DNA of 64,000 nucleotides, from positions 558,001-622,000 of the forward strand of contig NZ_BMKU01000001.1 in assembly GCF_014644495.1 (NCBI RefSeq). Reading direction: 5' to 3'. Below, piece after piece: positions 57,628 through 64,000 of this stretch (position 1 is the stretch's first letter; each line of letters opens with the position of its first letter). Under the pieces are notes generated by a model that saw only the letters and a program-made list of their open reading frames with translations, was not told the DNA's origin and made no database searches. The position numbers were made by a program, and so were the translations under genes. The DNA comes from Pseudarthrobacter polychromogenes (GTDB lineage Bacteria; Actinomycetota; Actinomycetes; Actinomycetales; Micrococcaceae).

Positions 57628-58842
57628 TCACGACGCGTACGACGGCGGCGCCCACCCGGTCTCGTCAGCCCAGGCGGACATAAGGGGCCATGCAACGTCC
57701 GTGAACCACGGTTCCTTGGCCTCCGCATATGCCCTCGTGCCCGCCGAGCTGGCGAAGCGCCCCGCAAGGTCTGCCTTATGCCCTGCGTAAAGCGTGCGTG
57801 CGGACGGGTTGGCCCGCAGCCAGTCCCGGAACATCAGGGCATAGCGCCACCCGGGTGAGCCGGCAACGCGGACGTGGATGTTAACCGGACGCGCGGGGTC
57901 CGCGTTGGCGTGGAACCGTTTCTGCCACTGCCCGGGATCCGGCGCGCCCGGTTTAGGCGTATCGAAGCCGGCACCGGTCACCAGGGGGAACCCGGCTGCC
58001 GCCAGCAGGGGTGCAGCACTGTCTGCTGCGTCCAGGCCGGAAACGGCAACCTGCAGGTCTATGACGTCCTTGGCGGCCAGCCCGGGGACGGACGTGGAGC
58101 CAATGTGGTCCACCGCCAGGATGAGCCCGTGGGCCGCGGACTTCAGCCTTGCCGAGATCCTGGCTGCGTCCTTGGCCCATTCCTCCCGATACGGCTCCAG
58201 GACAGGTCCGCAGTTCCTCGCGGCACGCTTGCCTGCAGCGAGATTGCGGGCAAAGGGCACCAGCCGGCCGTCCCAGAGCCGGTCCACCTGGTCCAGGAGG
58301 TGCTGCATGCTGCCAGAATTATCCAGGACGACGTCGGCCGCAGCCAGCCGATCCTTCCGCGTTGCCTGCGCGGCCATCCGCGACAGTGCAGCCTCGGGCG
58401 TCATCCCGCGGTGCTCCAGCATCCGCTGGAGCCGCACGTCGTCCGGCGCGTCCACCACCACCACCAGGTGGAAGTCGCTCCCCTGCCCGGTTTCCACAAG
58501 CAAGGGAATGTCCTGCACCACCACGGCATCTTCTGCCGCAGCCGCCACAGTAGCCGCGGCCCGTGCACGGACCAGGGGGTGGACAATCCCGTTGAGGGCC
58601 TCGAGCCGCTCGGGGCTGCCAAACACCAGCGCGCCGAGCCTGGGGCGGTCCAGCCGGCCGTCGGCGCCAAGGACATCTCCGCCAAACTCCGCCACAACGC
58701 GGTCCAGGCCCTCGGTGCCGGGCTCCACCACTTCACGGGCCAACGCATCAGCATCCACGAGCACCGCGCCGCGTTCTTTCAGGCGCGAGGCCACCACTGA
58801 CTTCCCGGAGGCTATGCCGCCCGTCAACCCGATCTTGAGCAT
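57628..58842 (-). CDS. coaE: dephospho-CoA kinase fused to a GrpB/UPF0157 domain
   Basis: A 404-residue two-domain protein. Residues 1-200 are CoaE, which phosphorylates dephospho-CoA in the last step of CoA synthesis: P-loop GGIASGKS (8-15), DADALAREVV and the lid region with VVQDIPLLVE. Residues about 225-400 are a GrpB (UPF0157) nucleotidyltransferase-like domain with HIGSTSVPGL. The same fusion occurs in mycobacteria, where the extra domain is thought to help folding or control. The ATG has a -10 box 6 bases upstream. Confidence 0.93.
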   Translation of the reverse strand: MLKIGLTGGIASGKSVVASRLKERGAVLVDADALAREVVEPGTEGLDRVVAEFGGDVLGADGRLDRPRLGALVFGSPERLEALNGIVHPLVRARAAATVAAAAEDAVVVQDIPLLVETGQGSDFHLVVVVDAPDDVRLQRMLEHRGMTPEAALSRMAAQATRKDRLAAADVVLDNSGSMQHLLDQVDRLWDGRLVPFARNLAAGKRAARNCGPVLEPYREEWAKDAARISARLKSAAHGLILAVDHIGSTSVPGLAAKDVIDLQVAVSGLDAADSAAPLLAAAGFPLVTGAGFDTPKPGAPDPGQWQKRFHANADPARPVNIHVRVAGSPGWRYALMFRDWLRANPSARTLYAGHKADLAGRFASSAGTRAYAEAKEPWFTDVAWPLMSAWADETGWAPPSYAS

Positions 58843-58848
58843 CCCCCC

Positions 58849-58854
58849 ACCCTA
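58849..58854 (-). promoter_or_regulatory. -10 box for a leaderless coaE transcript
   Basis: TAGGGT on the minus strand ends 6 bases before the ATG at 58842. GGGGGG fills the gap and could also act as a crude ribosome site. Confidence 0.4.
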
Positions 58855-58978
58855 ATCGCCCTGCCCAGGTCCACGTGCGTCTCCTGAAGCTGCATGCCAC
58901 ATACTGGCTGCAATAGCGGGGGCCACGACGAGTACGCGCGGCAACCCCAGGGCTTGCCGGGTCATGGGAGCTTGGGCC

Positions 58979-58984
58979 TAGACT
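58979..58984 (+). promoter_or_regulatory. -10 box for a leaderless yigZ transcript
   Basis: TAGACT ends 7 bases before the GTG at 58992. Confidence 0.45.
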
Positions 58985-58991
58985 TGGGCGG

Positions 58992-59681
58992 GTGCAAGGG
59001 GAAGAGAGCAGGGCCACCAGCTACACCACACTGGCGGCGGGCTCCGATTTCCGCCACGAGCTGGAGATCAAGCGTTCCCGGTTCATCACTGTGCTGCGCC
59101 GGGCTGACAGCGAGGACGCTGCACGGGACCTGGTGGCAGGCCTCCGCCGCGAGTTCCACGACGCCCGGCACCACTGCTCGGCGTTCGTCATTGGACCCGA
59201 CCGGAACATCCAGCGCTCCAACGACGACGGCGAACCGTCCGGAACAGCAGGCATTCCCATGCTGGAAGCTTTGGCCAAACGGGAGACGACGCCCGGGGCC
59301 GCCGACCTCAGCGACGTAAGCGCCGTCGTCGTCCGTTACTTCGGCGGAGTCCTGCTCGGGGCGGGCGGACTGGTGCGGGCGTACTCCGAGTCCGTATCCT
59401 CCGCGCTTGCCCTCGTGCCGATAGTGCGCCGCAGCCGCCTGCGGATCTGCTCGGTGGAAGTGCCGCACGCTGCTGCCGGGAAGCTCGAAAACGACCTGCG
59501 GGCCGCAAACCTGGTGATGGCCGGAACCAGCTACGGATCCCGGCAGACCGTCCTGCAGGTGGCGGTGCCGGACGACGCCGGCGCAATAGCGGACGCCGCG
59601 GAGCGGGTGCAGTTTCTGACGGCCGGCAGTGCCTCGCTGGTGGCGAAGGGAACGGAGTGGGTGGATGTCCCCCTCCCCTGA
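58992..59681 (+). CDS. yigZ: YigZ/IMPACT family protein
   Basis: A 229-residue protein with an N-terminal IMPACT domain (about 15-135: ARHHCSAFVIG, SNDDGEPSGTAGIPML, VVRYFGGVLLGAGGLVRAY) and a C-terminal ferredoxin-like domain. The eukaryotic relative IMPACT binds GCN1; the bacterial function is unknown. The acetyltransferase gene starts 17 bases before its stop, so the two are coupled. Confidence 0.88.
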   Translation: MQGEESRATSYTTLAAGSDFRHELEIKRSRFITVLRRADSEDAARDLVAGLRREFHDARHHCSAFVIGPDRNIQRSNDDGEPSGTAGIPMLEALAKRETTPGAADLSDVSAVVVRYFGGVLLGAGGLVRAYSESVSSALALVPIVRRSRLRICSVEVPHAAAGKLENDLRAANLVMAGTSYGSRQTVLQVAVPDDAGAIADAAERVQFLTAGSASLVAKGTEWVDVPLP

Positions 59682-60183
59682 GGTGTCCCTGGTGGACGTG
59701 GGTGAGACGGTGCTGGACGGGCTCCTTGCCCTCGCAAAGCGCGATGCTTCCCCCGATGAGGTGGCTCCCCCGCTGGGCGGGCCAGGCTGGAACCCTGAGC
59801 GGACCGCCTGGTTCTTCAGTTACCACCGCGCCGCCGCCTACGGCCTCGACGGCCTCGCCGGGGAGAAGACGTGGGGAATCCTTGCCGATGGCAGCCTCGC
59901 CGGATCCATCCGGCTGCGCCGCATCACATCCGGCACCACGGAATCCGGACCTGGCGGCGCGGTGGCCGATACGGGAATCTGGCTTGGCCGGAGCTTCCGG
60001 TCCCGGGGCGTGGGCGGCGCCGCATTGCGCCTGGTGCTGGATGAGGCCCGAAGGGCGGGACTTTCCCGGGTAATTGCCCGCACCCTGGCGGGAAACGTCG
60101 GCGCCCAGCGCATTCTGGCCTCAGCCGGGGCCGTCCTGACGCACGACGACGACGGGACGGTCCGCGCCGTCGTCGAACTTTAA
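59665..60183 (+). CDS. GNAT acetyltransferase
   Basis: A 172-residue protein with a RimJ/RimL-like GNAT domain: an N-terminal half with GEKTWGILADGSLAGSIRL and the acetyl-CoA loop RSFRSRGVGGAALRLV (near residue 112), then ARTLAGNVGAQRILASAG, which is typical of protein or small-molecule N-acetyltransferases. GGAG lies 7 bases before the ATG at 59665. The substrate is unknown. Confidence 0.83.
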   Translation: MSPSPEVSLVDVGETVLDGLLALAKRDASPDEVAPPLGGPGWNPERTAWFFSYHRAAAYGLDGLAGEKTWGILADGSLAGSIRLRRITSGTTESGPGGAVADTGIWLGRSFRSRGVGGAALRLVLDEARRAGLSRVIARTLAGNVGAQRILASAGAVLTHDDDGTVRAVVEL

Positions 60184-60230
60184 GGCGCTGGGTGACGCCT
60201 GACCGACGGTAGCCAACAGCTGGGTTAAAG

Positions 60231-60267
60231 CAACAGACCCCCTGCCTTGTGGGCAGGGGGTCTGTTG
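60231..60267 (-). terminator. rpsA terminator
   Basis: A 16-bp perfect stem (CAACAGACCCCCTGCC and complement) with a 5-base loop, 31 bases after the rpsA stop, followed by CTTTAA on the minus strand. It may also end the plus-strand acetyltransferase transcript. Confidence 0.88.
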
Positions 60268-60297
60268 CGTTGGCCCGGAAAACCGGGCCGTTGGCAA

Positions 60298-61776
60298 TTA
60301 GTTGCCGGTCAGCTTCTCGCGCAGGGCGGCGAGAGCCTCGTCGGATGCAAGCGTGCCTGCACCGGTGTTGGACTCAGCAGCCGGCTCCGAGGAGTAGCTG
60401 GTGGTGCCGGAATCGCTGTCACCGGACGTTGCAGCAGCAGCGTCGTCGGCAGCGTGCTGGGCAACCTGCTTCTTGTGGGCTTCCCAGCGGGTCTGGGCGT
60501 CAGCGTACTGCTGCTCCCAGGCGGCGCGCTGGTTCTCGTAGCCTTCAAGCCACTCGTTGGACTCGGGATCGAAGCCCTCGGGGTACTTGTAGTTGCCCTC
60601 TTCGTCGTACTCTGCGGCCATGCCGTACAGAGCGGGATCGAATTCGGTGCTGTCGGCGTCGACGCCCTCGTTGGCCTGCTTGAGGGACAGCGAGATGCGG
60701 CGGCGTTCCAGGTCGATGTCGATGACCTTGACGAACAGCTCGTCGCCAACGGAGACAACCTGCTCGGCCAGTTCCACGTGGCGGACAGCCAGCTCGGAGA
60801 TGTGGACCAGGCCTTCGATGCCGTCTTCGACGCGGACGAACGCACCGAACGGAACGAGCTTGGTGACCTTACCCGGAACAACCTGGCCGAGGGCGTGGGT
60901 GCGGGCGAAGGTCTGCCACGGATCTTCCTGCGTAGCCTTGAGCGACAGGGAAACACGCTCGCGGTCCAGGTCTACCTCGAGAACCTCGACGGTGACTTCC
61001 TGGCCAACCTCGACAACCTCGGACGGGTGGTCGATGTGCTTCCAGGACAGCTCGGAAACGTGAACCAGGCCGTCTACGCCGCCCAGGTCCACGAAGGCAC
61101 CGAAGTTGACGATGGAGGAAACGACGCCGGGACGGACCTGGCCCTTTTCCAGCTTGTTGAGGAACGTGGAGCGGACCTCGGACTGGGTCTGCTCGAGCCA
61201 TGCACGGCGGGACAGAACAACGTTGTTGCGGTTCTTGTCCAGCTCGATGATCTTGGCTTCGATCTGCTGGCCGATGTACGGAGCCAGGTCGCGCACACGG
61301 CGCATCTCGACGAGGGATGCGGGCAGGAAGCCGCGCAGGCCGATGTCGAGGATAAGACCACCCTTGACGACCTCGATGACGGTACCGGTGACAACACCGT
61401 CTTCTTCCTTGACCTTCTCGATGTCGCCCCAGGCACGCTCGTACTGAGCACGCTTCTTGGAGAGGATCAGGCGGCCTTCTTTGTCTTCCTTGGTGAGCAC
61501 CAGGGCTTCGACCTGATCGCCAACGGAGACGACGTCTCCGGGATCAACGTCGTGCTTGATGGACAGCTCACGGGAGGGGATGACACCTTCGGTCTTGTAA
61601 CCGATGTCGAGCAGGACTTCATCGCGGTCGACCTTGACGACGGTACCTTCGACGAGGTCTCCGTCGTTGAAGTACTTGATGGTGGCGTCGACAGCTGCGA
61701 GGAAGTCCTCAGCGGTACCGATGTCGTTAATGGCGACTACGGGGGTACCGGGCTTCTCGGTGGAGGTGATGGTCAT
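60298..61776 (-). CDS. rpsA: 30S ribosomal protein S1
   Basis: A 492-residue translation factor with four S1 RNA-binding domains (about 35-105, 122-190, 208-278 and 293-363), the usual number in actinobacteria rather than the six of E. coli. The third domain has GGVDGLVHVSELSW and the fourth has DGIEGLVHISELA. The C-terminal 110 residues are acidic, Gln/Ala/Ser-rich and probably disordered. GGAG lies 9 bases before the ATG. Confidence 0.96.
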   Translation of the reverse strand: MTITSTEKPGTPVVAINDIGTAEDFLAAVDATIKYFNDGDLVEGTVVKVDRDEVLLDIGYKTEGVIPSRELSIKHDVDPGDVVSVGDQVEALVLTKEDKEGRLILSKKRAQYERAWGDIEKVKEEDGVVTGTVIEVVKGGLILDIGLRGFLPASLVEMRRVRDLAPYIGQQIEAKIIELDKNRNNVVLSRRAWLEQTQSEVRSTFLNKLEKGQVRPGVVSSIVNFGAFVDLGGVDGLVHVSELSWKHIDHPSEVVEVGQEVTVEVLEVDLDRERVSLSLKATQEDPWQTFARTHALGQVVPGKVTKLVPFGAFVRVEDGIEGLVHISELAVRHVELAEQVVSVGDELFVKVIDIDLERRRISLSLKQANEGVDADSTEFDPALYGMAAEYDEEGNYKYPEGFDPESNEWLEGYENQRAAWEQQYADAQTRWEAHKKQVAQHAADDAAAATSGDSDSGTTSYSSEPAAESNTGAGTLASDEALAALREKLTGN

Positions 61777-61931
61777 GTAGTAGGGGCTCCGTTGTGGATA
61801 GTTAGTTGATCAGGCGACCACCACTTCCGGGTACTGACCCGGAGGCGGAGCGCGGCGGATTTGCCGGGTCATCCTGATTGCGCGGCGTTGACATGCAACC
61901 AAAGCTGGGCACACGTAACACACGCCCGTTC

Positions 61932-61961
61932 ATTCTAGTGGTTGCCCGTTACGAGGGTCAA
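61932..61961 (-). promoter_or_regulatory. rpsA promoter
   Basis: TTGACC (61961-61956), an 18-base spacer and TAGAAT (61937-61932) on the minus strand make the best sigma-70 type promoter in the window. Transcription would begin near 61925, giving a leader of about 150 bases with a 7-bp hairpin (TCCGGGT / ACCCGGA, 61826-61843). Confidence 0.75.
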
Positions 61962-61995
61962 AGCGAGGCACGCCGGCTTGACGTGTCCTTGCAGT

Positions 61996-63294
61996 TCAGA
62001 AGTGGGTGAGGCAGTGCGTTGCCCGCTCCACCGCGAACATTTGCCGCGCTTTCAGGGCGGCGCCGGGCGTGTTTTCGGTGATCCGCCCCGCCGCGGCCAG
62101 CGTGACTGGACACACCCCGCCCAGGTAGATCGAGGACAGAGCGGAGACATCCAGCGCCAGATCCGCCTGCGCGGCGTCCGGCAGGCGCTCGACGGCGGCC
62201 TGGCCGCCGTCGACGTTCAGGGCGTATCTTCCCGCCGTGAGGCCGAGCGGATCCGCAACGGCGAAAACAAGCCGTCCGTCCACGGGGTAGTGCCGGGCTT
62301 CCAGCGCCTTGGCAGCATCGAGGATGCGGAGCCACAGCATGTCCCGGCTGTCCGATGAATCGATGCAGCGCGGGTCCTCGAGTGCCCAGGCCAGCGGATC
62401 GTCAATGGGCGCTTCGTTCCACGAGACGCGCTCCACCAGGTCGATGGCGCCCAGGAACTGCCACAACTCCAGGTAGGCATCATTGCTGCCGGCCAGCAGG
62501 TCCACTACTTCTACCGTGTAGGGCTCGGTGTCCCAGCCGAGGAACTTGTAGGAGACATAGCCGTCGATGTCGCCGCCCGGACCGTAGTGGAGTGCAACCT
62601 TGATGGCCGGATCCTCCTTGCCGTCGCGGGCCAGGGATCCGGATGCAAGCTGCCGGTACCAGTCCTGCCGGCCGATGGACCCCGGGGTAAGCCGGTGCAC
62701 CCGCTCGAAGACCTCCGGCGCCAGTTGCAGCAGGGCCTTGGGATCTGCAATCTCCACGCTTCCCGAAGGCAGGTGCCGCAGGTTGAAGCGCGCGGTGGTG
62801 TCCACCTTGACTGCGCGTTCAAAGCTTGAGACGCCGTAACCGAATCGGCCGTAGATGGCCCCCTCCGAGGCAGTCAGGGCAGCCATGGCAATGCCGTCCT
62901 CCTTGGCGAGTCGCAGGTCCTCGCTCATCATGCGCCGCAACAGGCCGCGCCGCCGGTGGGAGGTACGGACCGTCACCGACGTGACCATCTGGGATTCGAG
63001 CATCCGGCCAAATCCGATATTGAGGGTCTTGCGGAAGGTTGCGAAGGTAGCCACCGGCACCGTTGCCGGCATGGAGGACGGCGCCACCGCGCCAGTCTGG
63101 TAGACGCCGGTGAGCACGCGGCCGTCAGCCTCGTACGTGGCGAGCGACTTTGCCACATGCTCGGGCGCCCTGGTGGATTCGTGGAACCCGAAAGAGACAG
63201 CACGCGACCACGCTTCCGCCTCCGCGTAACCGTCCTTGCCCTCGGAGACCGCGCCAAAGCGCCGGATTTCATAGTTGCCACTCAGTTCAGCCAC
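61996..63294 (-). CDS. Eis-like GNAT acetyltransferase
   Basis: A 432-residue protein of the Eis family: two GNAT modules (about 1-150 and 150-290) and a C-terminal SCP2-like domain (about 300-420). The acetyl-CoA site is VTSVTVRTSHRRRGLLRRMM, and the conserved C-terminal Phe (CLTHF) is present, which in M. tuberculosis Eis places the catalytic carboxylate. Eis enzymes acetylate aminoglycosides, other amines and lysines. The GTG at 63294 is preferred to the ATG at 63312 because a TAGGCT box lies 7 bases upstream of it and neither has a good ribosome site. Confidence 0.85.
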   Translation of the reverse strand: MAELSGNYEIRRFGAVSEGKDGYAEAEAWSRAVSFGFHESTRAPEHVAKSLATYEADGRVLTGVYQTGAVAPSSMPATVPVATFATFRKTLNIGFGRMLESQMVTSVTVRTSHRRRGLLRRMMSEDLRLAKEDGIAMAALTASEGAIYGRFGYGVSSFERAVKVDTTARFNLRHLPSGSVEIADPKALLQLAPEVFERVHRLTPGSIGRQDWYRQLASGSLARDGKEDPAIKVALHYGPGGDIDGYVSYKFLGWDTEPYTVEVVDLLAGSNDAYLELWQFLGAIDLVERVSWNEAPIDDPLAWALEDPRCIDSSDSRDMLWLRILDAAKALEARHYPVDGRLVFAVADPLGLTAGRYALNVDGGQAAVERLPDAAQADLALDVSALSSIYLGGVCPVTLAAAGRITENTPGAALKARQMFAVERATHCLTHF

Positions 63295-63301
63295 GGTTAC
63301 G

Positions 63302-63307
63302 AGCCTA
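63302..63307 (-). promoter_or_regulatory. -10 box for a leaderless Eis-like transcript
   Basis: TAGGCT on the minus strand ends 7 bases before the GTG at 63294. It overlaps the alternative ATG codon region, which argues against the ATG start. Confidence 0.4.
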
Positions 63308-63545
63308 GTCATGGCCCGCGGCCGTCGCCAGTCACGCACGCACCACATTCGCAGCTCCGCTGCAGGCACCCGCCTTCGGCATCCTGTTCAAATACAGCTG
63401 CAGCATCCTGGGCCAATGCACAGTGCGCGGGCAGCCTTGGGGGTCTAAGTTAGAGCAGGACGTGACGCGCTTCACAAGCGGGGGACAAGCGGTCTGCGCC
63501 CCACGCGAATTTTCTGCCCGCAGTACCCGACCCTAGCGAGGACAC

Positions 63546-64000
63546 ATGCAAGTTTCCCAAGCGGAACAAACACCGGACGCATCCCTGCTGAAAGTCCTGG
63601 GCAACTGGGACGCCCTGGCACTCGGATTCGGAGCCATGATCGGCTTCGGCTGGGTGGTCCTCACCGGCGGCTGGATCGCGTCGGCCGGCACCATGGGGGC
63701 CGTCCTGGCAATGATCACCGGCGGCGCCATCATGGGCGTGGTGGGCCTGACCTACGCCGAGCTGACAGCGGCCATGCCGAAGGCCGGCGGTGAGCACAAC
63801 TTCCTGCTCCGCGGGATGGGCCCCCGGTGGTCCTTCATCGGTTCCTGGGCCATCACCGGCGGGTACATCACCATCGTCGCCTTTGAGGCCGTGGCACTGC
63901 CCCGGACAGCGCAATACCTTTTTCCGAACCTCAGCCAGATCCCCCTGTGGGAAGTGGCGGGCTACCAGGTGCACCTGACATGGGCGCTGGTCGGGGCAGT
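63546..64000 (+). CDS. APC-family amino acid permease, N-terminal part (runs off the right edge)
   Basis: The first 151 residues of a membrane permease. After a 20-residue cytoplasmic start the first helix has the unwound glycine motif GAMIGFGWVVLTG, followed by helix 2 and the loop TYAELTAAMPKAGGEH typical of amino acid/polyamine transporters, then helix 3. GAGGA sits 3 bases upstream of the ATG. The gene is divergent from the Eis-like gene. The substrate cannot be judged from this part. Confidence 0.85.
   Translation, partial: MQVSQAEQTPDASLLKVLGNWDALALGFGAMIGFGWVVLTGGWIASAGTMGAVLAMITGGAIMGVVGLTYAELTAAMPKAGGEHNFLLRGMGPRWSFIGSWAITGGYITIVAFEAVALPRTAQYLFPNLSQIPLWEVAGYQVHLTWALVGA

Overview
This window is core chromosome of a high-GC actinobacterium, most likely Arthrobacter or Pseudarthrobacter (Micrococcaceae). 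The evidence is the GC-rich codon use with frequent GTG starts, the actinobacterial marker genes (rbpA, whiA, opcA, a coaE-grpB fusion, SufR-led suf genes, a DUF3516 helicase) and gene order. From memory, the order sufTCDB-sufR / ABC / ctaA / ctaB / tkt-tal-pgi-zwf-opcA-pgl / secG-tpiA-pgk-gap / whiA-yvcK-rapZ-uvrC, followed by uvrA, uvrB, coaE and rpsA, matches the Rv1420-Rv1466 and Rv1630-Rv1638 blocks of Mycobacterium tuberculosis. I see no prophage, insertion sequence, CRISPR array, tRNA or rRNA.

Layout. 1-8.4 kb is accessory: a truncated alkaline phosphatase divergent from a Tat-exported multicopper oxidase, a BioY-BioM-BioN biotin uptake system, an acyl-CoA ligase/thiolase pair and a zinc metallopeptidase. 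8.4-13.6 kb is the Fe-S assembly operon sufR-sufB-sufD-Rieske-sufC-sufT, unusual in lacking sufS and sufU. 13.8-20.1 kb holds an ABC exporter, heme A synthesis (ctaA, ctaB) and a SulP transporter fused to carbonic anhydrase. 20.6-28.8 kb is the pentose-phosphate operon. 28.8-32.8 kb holds rbpA and the lower-glycolysis operon gap-pgk-tpiA-secG. 33-38.8 kb has sodA and uvrC-rapZ-yvcK-whiA. 38.9-48.2 kb has an acyltransferase, a HAD phosphatase, uvrA, a heterodimeric ABC exporter with a GntR regulator, and a methyltransferase. 48.3-64 kb has a Ski2-like helicase, GNATs, a peptidase, an MFS carrier, TerC behind a manganese riboswitch, uvrB, coaE-grpB, yigZ, rpsA, an Eis-like acetyltransferase and a truncated APC permease.

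How the parts fit. Sugar catabolism is nearly complete here (oxidative and non-oxidative pentose phosphate plus triose steps). All three UvrABC subunits are present at separate loci. A manganese theme links sodA (Gln at the metal-tuning position) with riboswitch-controlled terC. Regulation is the most informative layer: at least nine genes show a TAnnnT -10 box 6-7 nt before the start codon (leaderless mRNA), rbpA has a SigR/SigH-type promoter built into the secG terminator, and the pgl terminator lies inside the convergent rbpA gene.

I found no convincing wholly new multigene system. The best leads are a perfect long inverted repeat at 13677-13739, two orphan operators, the altered suf operon, an enzyme pair with a degenerate thiolase, and the asymmetric ABC exporter.
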